From contig RDEW01000007.1 in the NCBI GenBank assembly GCA_011109175.1, forward strand, positions 805,712 to 869,711: a stretch of DNA of 64,000 nt, given 5' to 3'. The stretch comes from Dicyema japonicum. Its lineage: Eukaryota > Dicyemida > Rhombozoa > Dicyemidae. This document shows positions 47,300 through 57,600 of the stretch, piece by piece (the first letter of the stretch is position 1; every line of letters starts with the position of its first letter). A model generated the notes under the pieces. It worked only from the letters and a program-made list of their open reading frames with translations, made no database searches and had not been told where the DNA came from. Position numbers and translations under genes: made by a program.

Positions 47300-48010
47300 C
47301 TAGACAAATGATACCATGAGCTTGATGATCCTTACTCTATATGGTACCATGAATTTGATGATCTCTACTCTATATGATACCACTGAGCTTGATGACCCCA
47401 CCTCTATATGATATCATGAGCTTGATGATACCTACTCTATAGGTACCATGAATTTGATGATCTCTACTCTATTTGATACCACTGAGCTTGATGACCCCAA
47501 CTCTATATGATAACATGAGGTCTCTACTCTATTGATACCACTGAGCTTGATGACCCCAACTCTATATGATAACATGAGGTCTCTACTCTATTTGATACCA
47601 CTGAGCTTGATGACCCCAACTCTATATGATAACATGAGGTCTCTACTCTATTTGATACCACTGAGCTTGATGACCCCAACTCTATATGATAACATGAGGT
47701 CTCTACTCTATTTGATACCACTGAGCTTGATGACCCAACTCTATATGATAACATGAGGTCTCTACTCTATTTGATACCACTGAGCTTGATGACCCCAACT
47801 CTATATGATAACATGAGGTCTCTACTCTATTTGATACCACTGAGCTTGATGACCCCAACTCTATATGATAACATGAGGTCTCTACTCTATTTGATACCAC
47901 TGAGCTTGATGACCCCAACTCTATATGATAACATGAGGTTGATGATTCCTACTCTATATGGTACCATGAATTTGATGATCTCTACTCTATAGGATGTCAT
48001 GGAGGTTGAT
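47300..48010 (+). repeat. 60-bp satellite array
   Basis: Core of about 8 nearly identical 60-bp units (47470-47935): GATACCACTGAGCTTGATGA, then CCCAACTCTATATGATAACA, then TGAGGTCTCTACTCTATTT. Flanking units at 47310-47470 and 47936-48000 are older variants (GGTACCATGAATTTGATGAT). One unit near 47735 has lost a C. The unit is a multiple of 3, so both strands stay open (20-residue protein repeats), but there is no sign these are genes. Confidence 0.95.
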
Positions 48011-48345
48011 TGTACATACCCTATAGTTTGTTAGTTCTAAATGGAAGATTTAAAAAAAATAAGTTACTGAAATTCTTATTGATTATGCGCGACAATCAAT
48101 GATAAATGGAATTAAAATGATCAATTTCAACCATTATTGTCAGAAAACATAAAATCATTTTTATTGACTGCTTCCAACCATTTCTTAGACTTTTCAGGTC
48201 ACCGAAATTTTCACTGTTTTTTGTTTTCTTCTCAAAAACCATAAATAATTTTATCATTTATATTATTGTAATTAATTTAAAATAAATATTTTTTTTAAGT
48301 TTGAATAAAATTTTAACATTTGAATAAAATTAATAATTTATTCAA

Positions 48346-50588
48346 ATGACCCAATTGCTTATTCTAATTTTATTTTCGTTTTCAAAACTTCATAGAAATT
48401 TCTTGATAATCTTCGATGAACTGATTTCATTCTTGGGAGTGGGGGCATTAGCGGCGGAGGAGTTCTCAAACTTTTAATTTTATAGGCAACTTCCAAATAC
48501 TTGCTAAATTACTCAAATAGTGAAGAAATCATGGAGTTGTTGTTCAAAGTTGTTTTATAATTTGAGATTAGCCTGGCCGTGGATTAAATCTTGAATACTT
48601 GAAGGTTGAGATTGGGGGAGACTGCGAGTCTTCATGTACTTCTTCTTCTTACATTTAGGCGGTTCCGAAGCCTCCCACATGCACACAGAACACGATGAGA
48701 ACTATAACAGAGGTTACGAGTGGGAACTCATGAAGACAGCGAAACGAGTAAGAACCCAACTCATATTCCAGCTAAACCCAGATGTGAAATTAAGCGGACT
48801 TGCTTGGTGCTTCCCCGGTTGGATTGGACTCACTTACTTGCACCCTGTGAAGTTGGCGACCTATATGGTTAAATGGGTCAAGAATGCGAAGACTCAGCAC
48901 GACCTGACCATCGACAGTATCGGGGTTTTCCAGTTTTGAATTATTCCAGATCATAAACGAGCAGATGTACAACAAGGAATACATTAAGGTTGTCAAAAAT
49001 TCATAATTATAGATTCTGAGGAAATTGCTGAACAAAAATGGATTTCACGCTACAAAGATAATAGCCGCGGACGGTATCTCCCTCATAAACGTACATATTG
49101 CGCATGATAAGGAACTGTACTCCTTGGTAGACATAGTCGGGTTCGGTTTAACTAAATTGTCAGTCTCCACTACCCAAATGACAAATACACATATTTATCC
49201 CATGGCAAGCCAATGATCTCTTCGGAGGACAACGCTGAATCTGGATTTATTCATGTATTTTGTTCCCCCATAAATTAGCGATTTAACACAAATTTTATTA
49301 AATACGGATTAACCGGATTCTCCCTGTGGAACATTGTAAGCGCTTACTTGCCTCAACTCCCATTTTACGGGACTGGCTTGATGAGAGCCTCACAACCGTG
49401 GAGTGGTCATTATATCATTTCGAAAATTTTCTTCGAATTTGGTACCGCGGTTTTATATAAGTAAGCTCACTTGACGAGATTTGCAACCACAGGATGGAGT
49501 TTTGTGAATAAAAGCTGCGAGATTTTAAGCAACAATGGATCAGTCGTCGTTATGAAAAGCCCCGACGGCAAATACTTTTTAATTTTGGTGGAAACTACGG
49601 TTTTTCCGTTATCTTATTTTCAGTACGTCGAGGATCCCTTCGAAATGAAGATCACAGGGGATTTTAACAATAAAGTATTCTCGAATTTTATGCAAGCCTC
49701 TGTTTGTCCGGAAGACTAGTCTGGCCTCGGATGAGGACCTTTTTGCCAGGGATGAAACCATTCCGGTCATTTTTTATAGTCATTTTAGACCACCAATGGA
49801 ACTTTTATATTTCGATTCGAAAGCAAATATGTTTATTCGTTTTCCACAAAAGACACTGAAGACATTCGTCTTCCCAATATTCCCGAGTCCGGCGACTTTC
49901 CCGGATCATATAAAGAAGATTTTGAAAGTCTTGATGAGTGTTATCTTAGATCTCCCTGAATACAGTGAAGCTCCGTATCTTGCACAACAAGCCGGCTCTT
50001 TCGAAGTCATCAAGGAATTGGATAATTCTTTTTATCGTCAATTGGTCCAAGAAAGACCAGTGGATTGGTCTCCCGCCGCCGTAGACAGTCCTTACATCGT
50101 TCTCCCTTCTTTATCAGAGTTTCTTTTAAATGAGATTTAGATCCACTTATGAAAAAATAAGTACTAAGGTAGGATTTCGAGTTCTGTCGACGTAATGCCT
50201 TTTCTCGCTCTCAGGATAAATTACGGGGGACTTAACAGTTATCTGGCCGAAGGGCTGTTTTTCTTTTATGACCCAATGAGAGATAAAGTCTTCATTTTCA
50301 ATGATTTACGTTTTCCACCGCATTTTTATTTTAGAACAACTTTTGCTTATAAAGGAAATCTCAGATGCTTATGGAAGGAAAATTGAACCTGATTGTTGGT
50401 TTCGGATGACTTTGGCGATTAATGTGTTTTGTGGTATTAGCCTGTAGGGAGATTACGTGACGGCTATGATCAACGACAAAATTGTGCTTAATTTTGACAT
50501 GCCCGTAAAAAAGGCTAACTTTAATGGTTTTGGAATGTCTACATATGCCGTCGTTGACTTTGATGACTTTGAATTAATTCAAAATTAA
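48346..50588 (+). CDS. GALC: Galactocerebrosidase (GALC, glycoside hydrolase family 59)
   Basis: GALC removes galactose from galactosylceramide and psychosine in lysosomes. ATG 48346 starts a signal peptide (MTQLLILILF). Exons join over introns of 23-25 nt (for example 48636-48658). Motifs in order: GISGGGATSKYLLNYSNS; LEYLKVEIGGD; GSEASHMHTEHDENYNRGYE; LAWCFPGWIG; IGIINEQMYNKEYIK with the acid/base Glu of the usual WNE motif (Trp replaced by Ile); HYPNDKYTYLSHGKPMISSE followed by DN, with the SSED-type nucleophile Glu; GFSLWNIVSAYLPQLPFYGT; ASQPWSGHYII; then the beta-sandwich and the lectin-like domain (LDLPEYSEAPYLAQQAGSFE, GDYVTAMINDKIVLNF, VDFDDFELIQN-stop at 50586-50588). About 640 residues, near family length. 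A one-base slip at a G5 run (about 48445) is the clearest break. Both catalytic residues are present. Confidence 0.9.
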
Positions 50589-51230
50589 TTTAATTAGTAA
50601 TTTTTTTCGGGGTTTAATGTGGGTTTCAAAATTTTGTTAATAAGAAAATATGTAGTAATGACTGTGTGGGATTGAGAAGACGAGTTATAACCACTCGGAT
50701 GAAATCTTAGTAGCCAATCCTAGTCATTTATGGAGACAATTGTTGCAATCCATACTTGATGGTGCGAATCCGTTAGCTTAATAAAATCATAGATTAGTTC
50801 TTTAGAAAATCTGAAACCCAAAGATTTCAACAAATTATGAAATCGCTAAGAAAACCTCGAATCCGGCACGAAATAGCAAAAATTGTAAAATCAGTAAGAA
50901 AATCTCGAATCTGTGCTCACTTTTTCAAAAAATGTGTTAAGTTAGTTTTTAAATGTTTGTGACAAAATAATATCAAAATGTTCTAATTATAAAAATCATC
51001 CACAAATAATACGTCAATCATGATTAGACCAATCGAAGTAAGCTTTATACAGCAAACTGCTTCACTATTAAAATACAGTAAACTCTCCAAATCTGCCATT
51101 TTTGGTTCCACCGATTTTTGTGGAAAATTTGAGAAATGCAGATTTCAGAATTTAATCAATAATTATTATTCCTCTTCATAATTATTTTTTACCACAAGAG
51201 AATTTATTTTTTTAAATTATAAATAACTAG
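50589..51230. other. Gene-free stretch
   Basis: AT-rich. Two similar segments (AACCTCGAATCCGGCAC / AATCTCGAATCTGTGC, near 50850 and 50905) form a short direct repeat. Nothing else recognised. Confidence 0.4.
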
Positions 51231-52730
51231 GACGAAAGTATGGCGAAGGCGTTACCTCTGATAATCGCCATTTCGAGCCTCTGCCTCAACCAGAGCCTCT
51301 CCCGTGGCTCACATCTTTTTGAGGCGAGTTTGCTTCCAATGCTGGAGAAAAAGGCGTCTGTCTTCACTCACACGGTTCCAGTTGTCTCCACAGAAATGAA
51401 GGTGAAATGGTATTGGTCTCCGAGGGATTCGTATTTACGGATCTTCTTGGCCTCCGCCTGGTAGGCTGCGTCTCCAGGAAAGTGCGTCGCCGTCAGCGAT
51501 CTGGCCCCTGAGAAGGTGTCCACATACGTTGTGTCCCAGACGAGTGATTTTCTGTGGGAGTATGGGATTAACGTCATGCCATCCAGCCTCTTCCCGTCGC
51601 CTCTGTCTAAGCCCAAAGGTTTCAATTGGGCCGGAAAACCCGCGGCCTTGAGGACTCGAAAAATGATGTCATTGAGGGCTGCGTGACGCGGGGCTCGACC
51701 AGCACTTCGTCGGCAAGAAAATGGATGTAAGCCTTTCGTATTAACGTCCCCGCCGCAAAGAGTTTTCCAGCTCGTCGTTTCCGAAAGGGCAGCCGAGGAA
51801 TTCCAAGGAGGATATGCTGAAACCTGGAAGTAGGGATCTGAATTCTTGCCAGGCAGTAGAAAAGCTTGGAGATGAGCAGGAAATATTGATCAGTTCCGAT
51901 TTCATAACATTGACACTTAAACCCAATTGGTTTATAGCTGGAATGGTTGAAGAAATATCCTGATATACATTCTCCCATGGGTCAGCTATTGTGGCGTCGT
52001 CCAAGTACCACAGGTTAAGTTCGCTGTTTATGTTTTGTGCCACTGTGTCAATTGTCATTGCAAAAAGCAAACGCCCTAGAGGGTCTCCCTGCTGAACGCC
52101 TGTGCGTGACCGATCGCAATTGGCTGGACATCATTATCTCCTTTTCGAAATGCCAATAGATGTCCACAAAAAAAAGATCACTAGCAAATTTTGGAATATC
52201 ACCATTAACTATTCAAGTGAGCAGCAAGGTGATAGACTTTAACAAGGCACGGTCGGCTTCAGCAGTAACTTCGGAGGTTAAGTCCTTTACATGGCTTGGG
52301 CGCAGTCCGTCCAGACCTCCGCAGCTACTGGGAGCAAAAGACTTTATTCCACGCACTACTTCAAATTCCGTGTGAGTAAATGCATTGTCAAGTTCCGCTG
52401 GTTTGGTGATGGAGCAGGGTGCTTCCCTCTCAGTAACTCCAAGACTTCTCTACACGGCTTCAACTGTGATTCGTCACAAGACACTACTCTTACAGCTGCG
52501 CGAACGTCCCCTTCCATCAGTTTTCGGTTCACTCTCTCTTGAAATGTTTTAGAATCTTCCTGTTTACACCCAGCTTCTGTAGACAACTGTTTACGGCGGA
52601 ATACTTGCTCAGGCTCGATTCCTGAGTCTTGCTGCGTTGAAGTGGCCAAAAAGGCAGAAGTATTCTTGATTTTTGAAACCAGTGATCCGTTGCGAATTGC
52701 TCTGAGGCAAAAATTCCTAGGGTCATATTT
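51230..52730 (-). mobile_element. LINE-C copy, longest in the window
   Basis: Minus strand, N to C: RKLMEGDVRAAVRVVSCDES (52540), FAPSSCGGLDGLRPSHVKDL (52330-52270, frameshifted), TGVQQGDPLGRLLFAMTIDT (52105-52045), LNLWYLDDATIADPWENVYQ with the catalytic DD (52010), LEFLGCPFGND (51800), KPLGLDRGDGKRLDGMTLIP (51620), RKSLVWDTTYVDTFSG (51540) and HFTFISVETTGTV (51400). This set (GDPLG, YLDDG-type palm, C-terminal DGxTLIPxxxGKxLxWDxT--D) marks a reverse transcriptase family common in aquatic invertebrate genomes. No endonuclease domain was seen. Confidence 0.85.
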
Positions 52731-52739
52731 TATTTAAAA

Positions 52740-53410
52740 TTTAAGTCACAAGCAGGGAAGAAGGTCTCCGATGAAGAGTCTGTCTCTACTTCCGACTAGC
52801 TTGTAGAGCTGGCATGTGCTAGTCGTGAAAACATTCCATTGAATGCTAACAGAGATATGACAATAAAGTGGAGATAAGGAATAAGAGTGAGCTGGTAATC
52901 AAACTCTTCTTCTAAGAGCTTATTACAAACAATTTGGATTTATTTAGAACCCCGAGATCACTGAGAAAAAAAGACAAAAAACGTCAGATAATTAGGTAAT
53001 CCCAGTTCCCGAAATCAAACGAGCCATTCAACGCCTGTGGTCTCCCATTGTTCCCACTACTGTGGGAAAGAGCCTTCTCTCATCCCTGCAGAGGAATTTG
53101 ATTGTGGAGGGGAACTTCCTAACCAATCAACTTTCTTTTGCCTGGAAAAGAACAGGCTAAGCGGGTTTCCGTCCTCCTTACAGACCTGTAGGAATCCGGT
53201 TCCGTGACTACGGGTCCCAGCTAGTATTCCAGTATATTGAATTGATTCTGTGGAGCGTAGTCTCTGAAAACGCGAATCTCCATGCAACAGAAGCATACTC
53301 CACAGCTGGGGAGATGGTTTGCCAATAGAGTTTTCCAACAGAAGCATCCAATTTTAAAGGAGTCACAATTTGGATTAAAATTCTACTTAATTATGATTAT
53401 TTACTTGATT
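52740..53410 (+). mobile_element. R2/CRE-like element 3' fragment, split by a LINE-D insertion
   Basis: 52745-52940 matches the C-terminal coding end of the copy at 54225-54400 (EEYASATSQLVELA region, then the CTCTTCTTCTAAGAG block and ATTACAAACAATTTGGATT). The match resumes at 53365 with ACAATTTGGATTAAAATTCT and ACTTAATTATGATTATTTAC. The 424 bp between are a LINE-D copy. Confidence 0.8.
52941..53364 (-). mobile_element. LINE-D insertion with 12-bp target site duplication
   Basis: ACAATTTGGATT occurs exactly at 52929-52940 and 53365-53376, directly flanking the insert. The insert aligns with 13556-13920 and ends on the minus strand in GTGATCTCGGGGTTCTAAAT, the LINE-D tail. Strongly 5'-truncated. 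Confidence 0.9.
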
Positions 53411-53524
53411 TAGTTATAACTTACTTTTGATTAAAATTTAAAATAATAAATTATATTTTAAGGGGTAATAATAATAAGGGAAACAATGTTATTAATCAAA
53501 AAAATATTAAATTTTATTAAAGTA

Positions 53525-53735
53525 ATTCGGTCATATTTTGAACATGGGCTCGGACGTAGGAGCAAATCATGCGATGGAGGAATATTTCTTAGAACAAGGA
53601 AGATTATTTCAAGGAAGGTCTATGACAACTCTACCATCTGTGCTAAATGAGGACTTAAAAGGTGTCGGCAGAGAACTAAAAACAGGCAAAAATCTCGATA
53701 AATTAAAACTTGTGATAAAAGGGGAACTTTGATGT
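53525..53735 (+). mobile_element. RTE-like 3' fragment
   Basis: GHILNMGSDVGANHAMEEYF, then LPSVLNEDLKGVGRELKTGK corresponds to the GHVLRMN---ANKAMEDYF and TLNKDSNRVRKNLKTGDDL block of the copy at 43140-45330. One continuous frame of about 65 codons. Confidence 0.8.
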
Positions 53736-53859
53736 TACTAGCTCAGAGTGGTCGGCGCGGCACAAAGGAACCTTAATTGACTTTTTGCATTTTAGAATTA
53801 AGTCTAATCCAAAATAATTAGCTGCAATAGTAAACTTTCAAACCCTATTACAAATATTT

Positions 53860-54470
53860 ATTAAATAAAATTTATTGCAGAACACTACACTCAATTATGT
53901 TCAACTGATATTTTTGTGTATGACAAAACAAAGAAGGAAGTAATTTTAATTGAAGTGGGGATTACCTCACAAGACCGACTAAAGCAAGTTGAAGTTGAGA
54001 AACTTCACAAATATGACTTGCTAGCAAATGAACTTTCGCTGCTCTATGAATGCCAAATGAAGATTATTCCAGTGGTTTTGATATGGGATGGAGCTGTCTC
54101 AAGATGCTTCAAGAATCATATGGATAAATTATCTATTGAAGAATCAACGAGGACTTACATCCAATCGGTTGTGCTGAAGAGAACGCTCGAAAGTATGCTC
54201 ATTGCATGGATGAAGGTATACGATGAAGAGTACGCCTCTGCTACCTCCCAACTTGTGGAACTGGCATGCCGTGAGGACAGCCCACTGGACTCTAACGGAG
54301 ATATTTTGACTGAATCTGATGTGGAGATGCGGAGTAACAGGGAGGTTATGGCACACTCTTCTTCTAAGAGAAGAAGAGAGATTACCAACAATCTGGATCA
54401 AAATACGCTTAATTAGTTAATTTACTCGTTATTATTATTTTATCATTCACAAGTTTTGTGCATTTTTATT
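53860..54470 (+). mobile_element. R2/CRE-like restriction-like endonuclease domain, intact frame
   Basis: A 166-codon open frame (53916-54416, extendable upstream to a stretch reading CSTDIFVYDKT) encodes YDKTKKEVILIEVGITSQDR, EVEKLHKYDLLANELSLLYE, MKIIPVVLIWDGAVSR and TYIQSVVLKRTLESML. This is a PD-(D/E)XK-type core: D in VYD, E in LIEVGI, and the KY pair of R2-type RLE domains; the usual PD is TD. It ends in an acidic stretch and a basic HSSSKRRREITNN. Compare the minus-strand copy at 27640, which also carries the finger. The absence of damage in this frame is notable beside the other copies. Confidence 0.75.
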
Positions 54471-54633
54471 AAATAGAATTTTATAGCTAACAATTTTCCT
54501 ACTTTTATGGAATAAACGGCACAAGAAACAGAATAAATATTTTTGAATTTATTTCTTAATTAAAGACTTGTGTGAGTATTATTATTTGTCTAGATAACGC
54601 CCCCCTTCACCAAGCCCTAAAGTAAACTAATCT

Positions 54634-57600
54634 CTAAACAGTTTGGTCCACCACATTGCATCTATTTGCCTGTCCCCAATTAGCCTTGACATGACAGTCA
54701 AAATCCTTTTTATCCATTTTCCTATCATTGTACGATATTCTCAGTATTTCTTGGTTGTTCACTTCCCCAAGATCAAAAACCTAAAATCCCTTATCTCCCC
54801 TAACTTGGTTATCCAATCGATCAAATAACTTCACACCCCCGTGGGCCATCTCAAAATGCTGTTGAGCCGCACACATGATTTTCTTTATTGAATCGGCATA
54901 AAATTCTTTAGAATTCGAAATATCACGGTAATAAACAGTCACGTATTTCTACGGTAAAAATTGATTCTCACCCACTGCTTGTGTGGGAGTCCCGCCCTTT
55001 CTTTTAAATATTCAATTTTCGCCTAAAATAACCCCAAGCAAACGTCTTTTTGGTCGCTTTTTGCGCATATTTTGTTCCGAGAATCGTTTATTTTCATTCG
55101 CCTCTCCTTTTCCATGGTCATTTTTTCTCCCAATCCTACAAATTCGATTTTTGGTAACCTATTGGTTCCACGAATGACTCCCCACAAGAAAGCCAAACGT
55201 CAACGACCTTTTCATCCTCATCTTGACCTAAAAACATTGGCTAAGTTACCGGTCATGCGTAAAACGTCGCTTTCGTCGACTATTAGGGTACCGTCGGCTT
55301 GAAATAGCTTTCTTCCAGCATTCGAAAGATCCAATTTAGCTGTTGCTTGACTCATTATCTTAGGTGACTCCCAGTTTTACCTCGTCAATATTTGTACCAC
55401 AAACTCTAACTCCCGGCTCACTAATTGGATCTCCATTTCTGTGGACAATTAGTCGTAAAAATGGTTGGACAAATTCATCGTTTGCCCGTACTCTTTCGGC
55501 ATAAATTCTGTGTGACTCTAATGAAGACTTGAGTTTGGTCCTCCAGTAATCCAAAGTACTCCATATTCCTTCCAAACTAAGATCTACCTTTCCAAATAAG
55601 CATTTTAGGTTCCCCATGGAGTGTGAGGACTCGGATTGGACTATCGCAATAAAACCTCCTGGAAACTTTTTCCAATGTCGCAAGCAAACTTGACGTTATG
55701 ACTCAGAGAATATAACTTACTTGTCCCCCGCAAAGTTTGAGAGCAAGAATGGCACATATAAATGACTTCCACAGTTCCGTTCTTTTTGATTTCGCTGTAA
55801 AACCCCTCAAAGTAAATATAAGTATCACTGGCTGACTTATCTCTTCTTTTGTGACCTCAAAGGTACAGATGTTCCCAAAGAAGGCTGCGGTGATTTCTGA
55901 ATTGGAAGTGAAAGCCAACCAACCTCTGTTGAGTTTCGACGAAATTGACAAGAAATTGAAATTTTCATACTTCCAGCACTGATTTGCACTCCCATTTTCG
56001 ACCAATTTGAGTTTCTGAACAACCACTAAATGTCAAATATTATACTAACACGTGGGCTTATCACGGAGATGGATGGCTAGACCAAACTGTTTCTTGTAAA
56101 AGAGGACGACCTTGCTGCCATATTTAAAGTCATCAGTACTTTTCAGTGATACTCCACTTTTGTAAAATGTCAGAGGGATTCCTGAGCATAACCACGACAC
56201 CGATTGATTCCGCGGACGTCGGCGTTTTGGCGATCCCCAAGACAAGCTGGGAATCGCACTTCAACGAAATCATCTTTGTGGTCTCCTCATAGACGAACTC
56301 ACTGTTTAACGTTATATTTCGGATACCTCTGACTCCTTTCCGATTCCAAATCAGGTCCCAATGTAACGCTGGAACCTTGAAGGACTTTATCGCTCACCAA
56401 CATCACATAATCTACAAATGTCGATTCAAGCCATACGATTTGGGAATGCCACGTGCTTGTAATAAAGCTCAAGTAAACTTATGTCATGAAAAAGTTTTCG
56501 CTCGTACATGTTTCTCCTTTGGTTGTTCGTTTGGCTTCGTGGGGACACAAAGTCTTCATTGACAGAGGCAAACACAATTTGGTCACGACCCAAATTATTT
56601 AACGTGAAATGTTCTCTTCCGTCTTCATCAAACAGCCGTCTAGAAAACGTGGGCATTCTTAACTGCACGGTGACCCGTTCCATGAACTCGAATCAAAAAA
56701 GGTCAAACTAATTGCATTTCGATCTCCGCCGCTGTTTGTCCCCCTCTTTTATTCTTCAACTTGGAAATGTCAGGCCCCGTCACAAAGGCACCATTTTCTA
56801 GGTTCATTTCCCCGTTTTTCACGACGAACAACCGTTTCGCGGAACAACAAATTTTTCCTTTCGATGTAGTAAATGGGGGAGCGCAAGGAACTAAAAATCC
56901 TTCCATGGGCCAGTCGTATCTCTGCAATTGGTACTCTTCCTAACCTGATTGAACTCCCCATTTTCGTCGACAGGCCAAGAGAATCCTCTTTTATGCCATT
57001 CTGGGTTCGGCACTGTACAGAATCTCCACTGCCCTAAATTATGAGAACTCTCCTGTCTTATCCCCCACCAAACACTACAAATGAATATTAAACCTTTGAG
57101 AGGATTGGCCCTTCCCCTTTACCTTATCGGCCAACACCGCTTTATAATTGGTGGAACCAATTTTCAGTAACGTCAGGACCTTTTCCGTGTTATTCTGAAA
57201 AATATGGTTTTTACTTACATTTAGGAATATAAACCCGTCATTGGTGAAGGTCCACCGTTGAAGACTATTGGAACTGTCCCTTACCCCCAAAACGACGTCG
57301 ACATATTCCTGGTCGTTGCAGAATTCGGTCCGCCCAGCCATCAAAACATATTTGGAGTTGACTTACAAGAGATAAGTCCATTCTGAGTTGAATCCCCCAA
57401 CAAACCTGGTGAATGACCAGTGTCTTCCATATATCAGCGTATTTGTGGTTATCCTTTTGGATCATCTTCACCTGTGGGCTCATCACCACGTGTGTGTTTG
57501 CCTTTAAGTCAAATAACATCAAAACGAGATTCTTCAAAAACAAATTTCCACCCAGCCTTTCCAACTCTTCCCCTTTTAGCATCTCCCCCAATTCAGAGTC

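Noticed and set aside
47524-47992. Repeat-protein frames on both strands (MRSLLYLIPLSLMTPTLYDN and SSSSVVSNRVETSCYHIELG types)
   Set aside because: Both come from a 60-bp satellite whose length is a multiple of 3; no other coding evidence.
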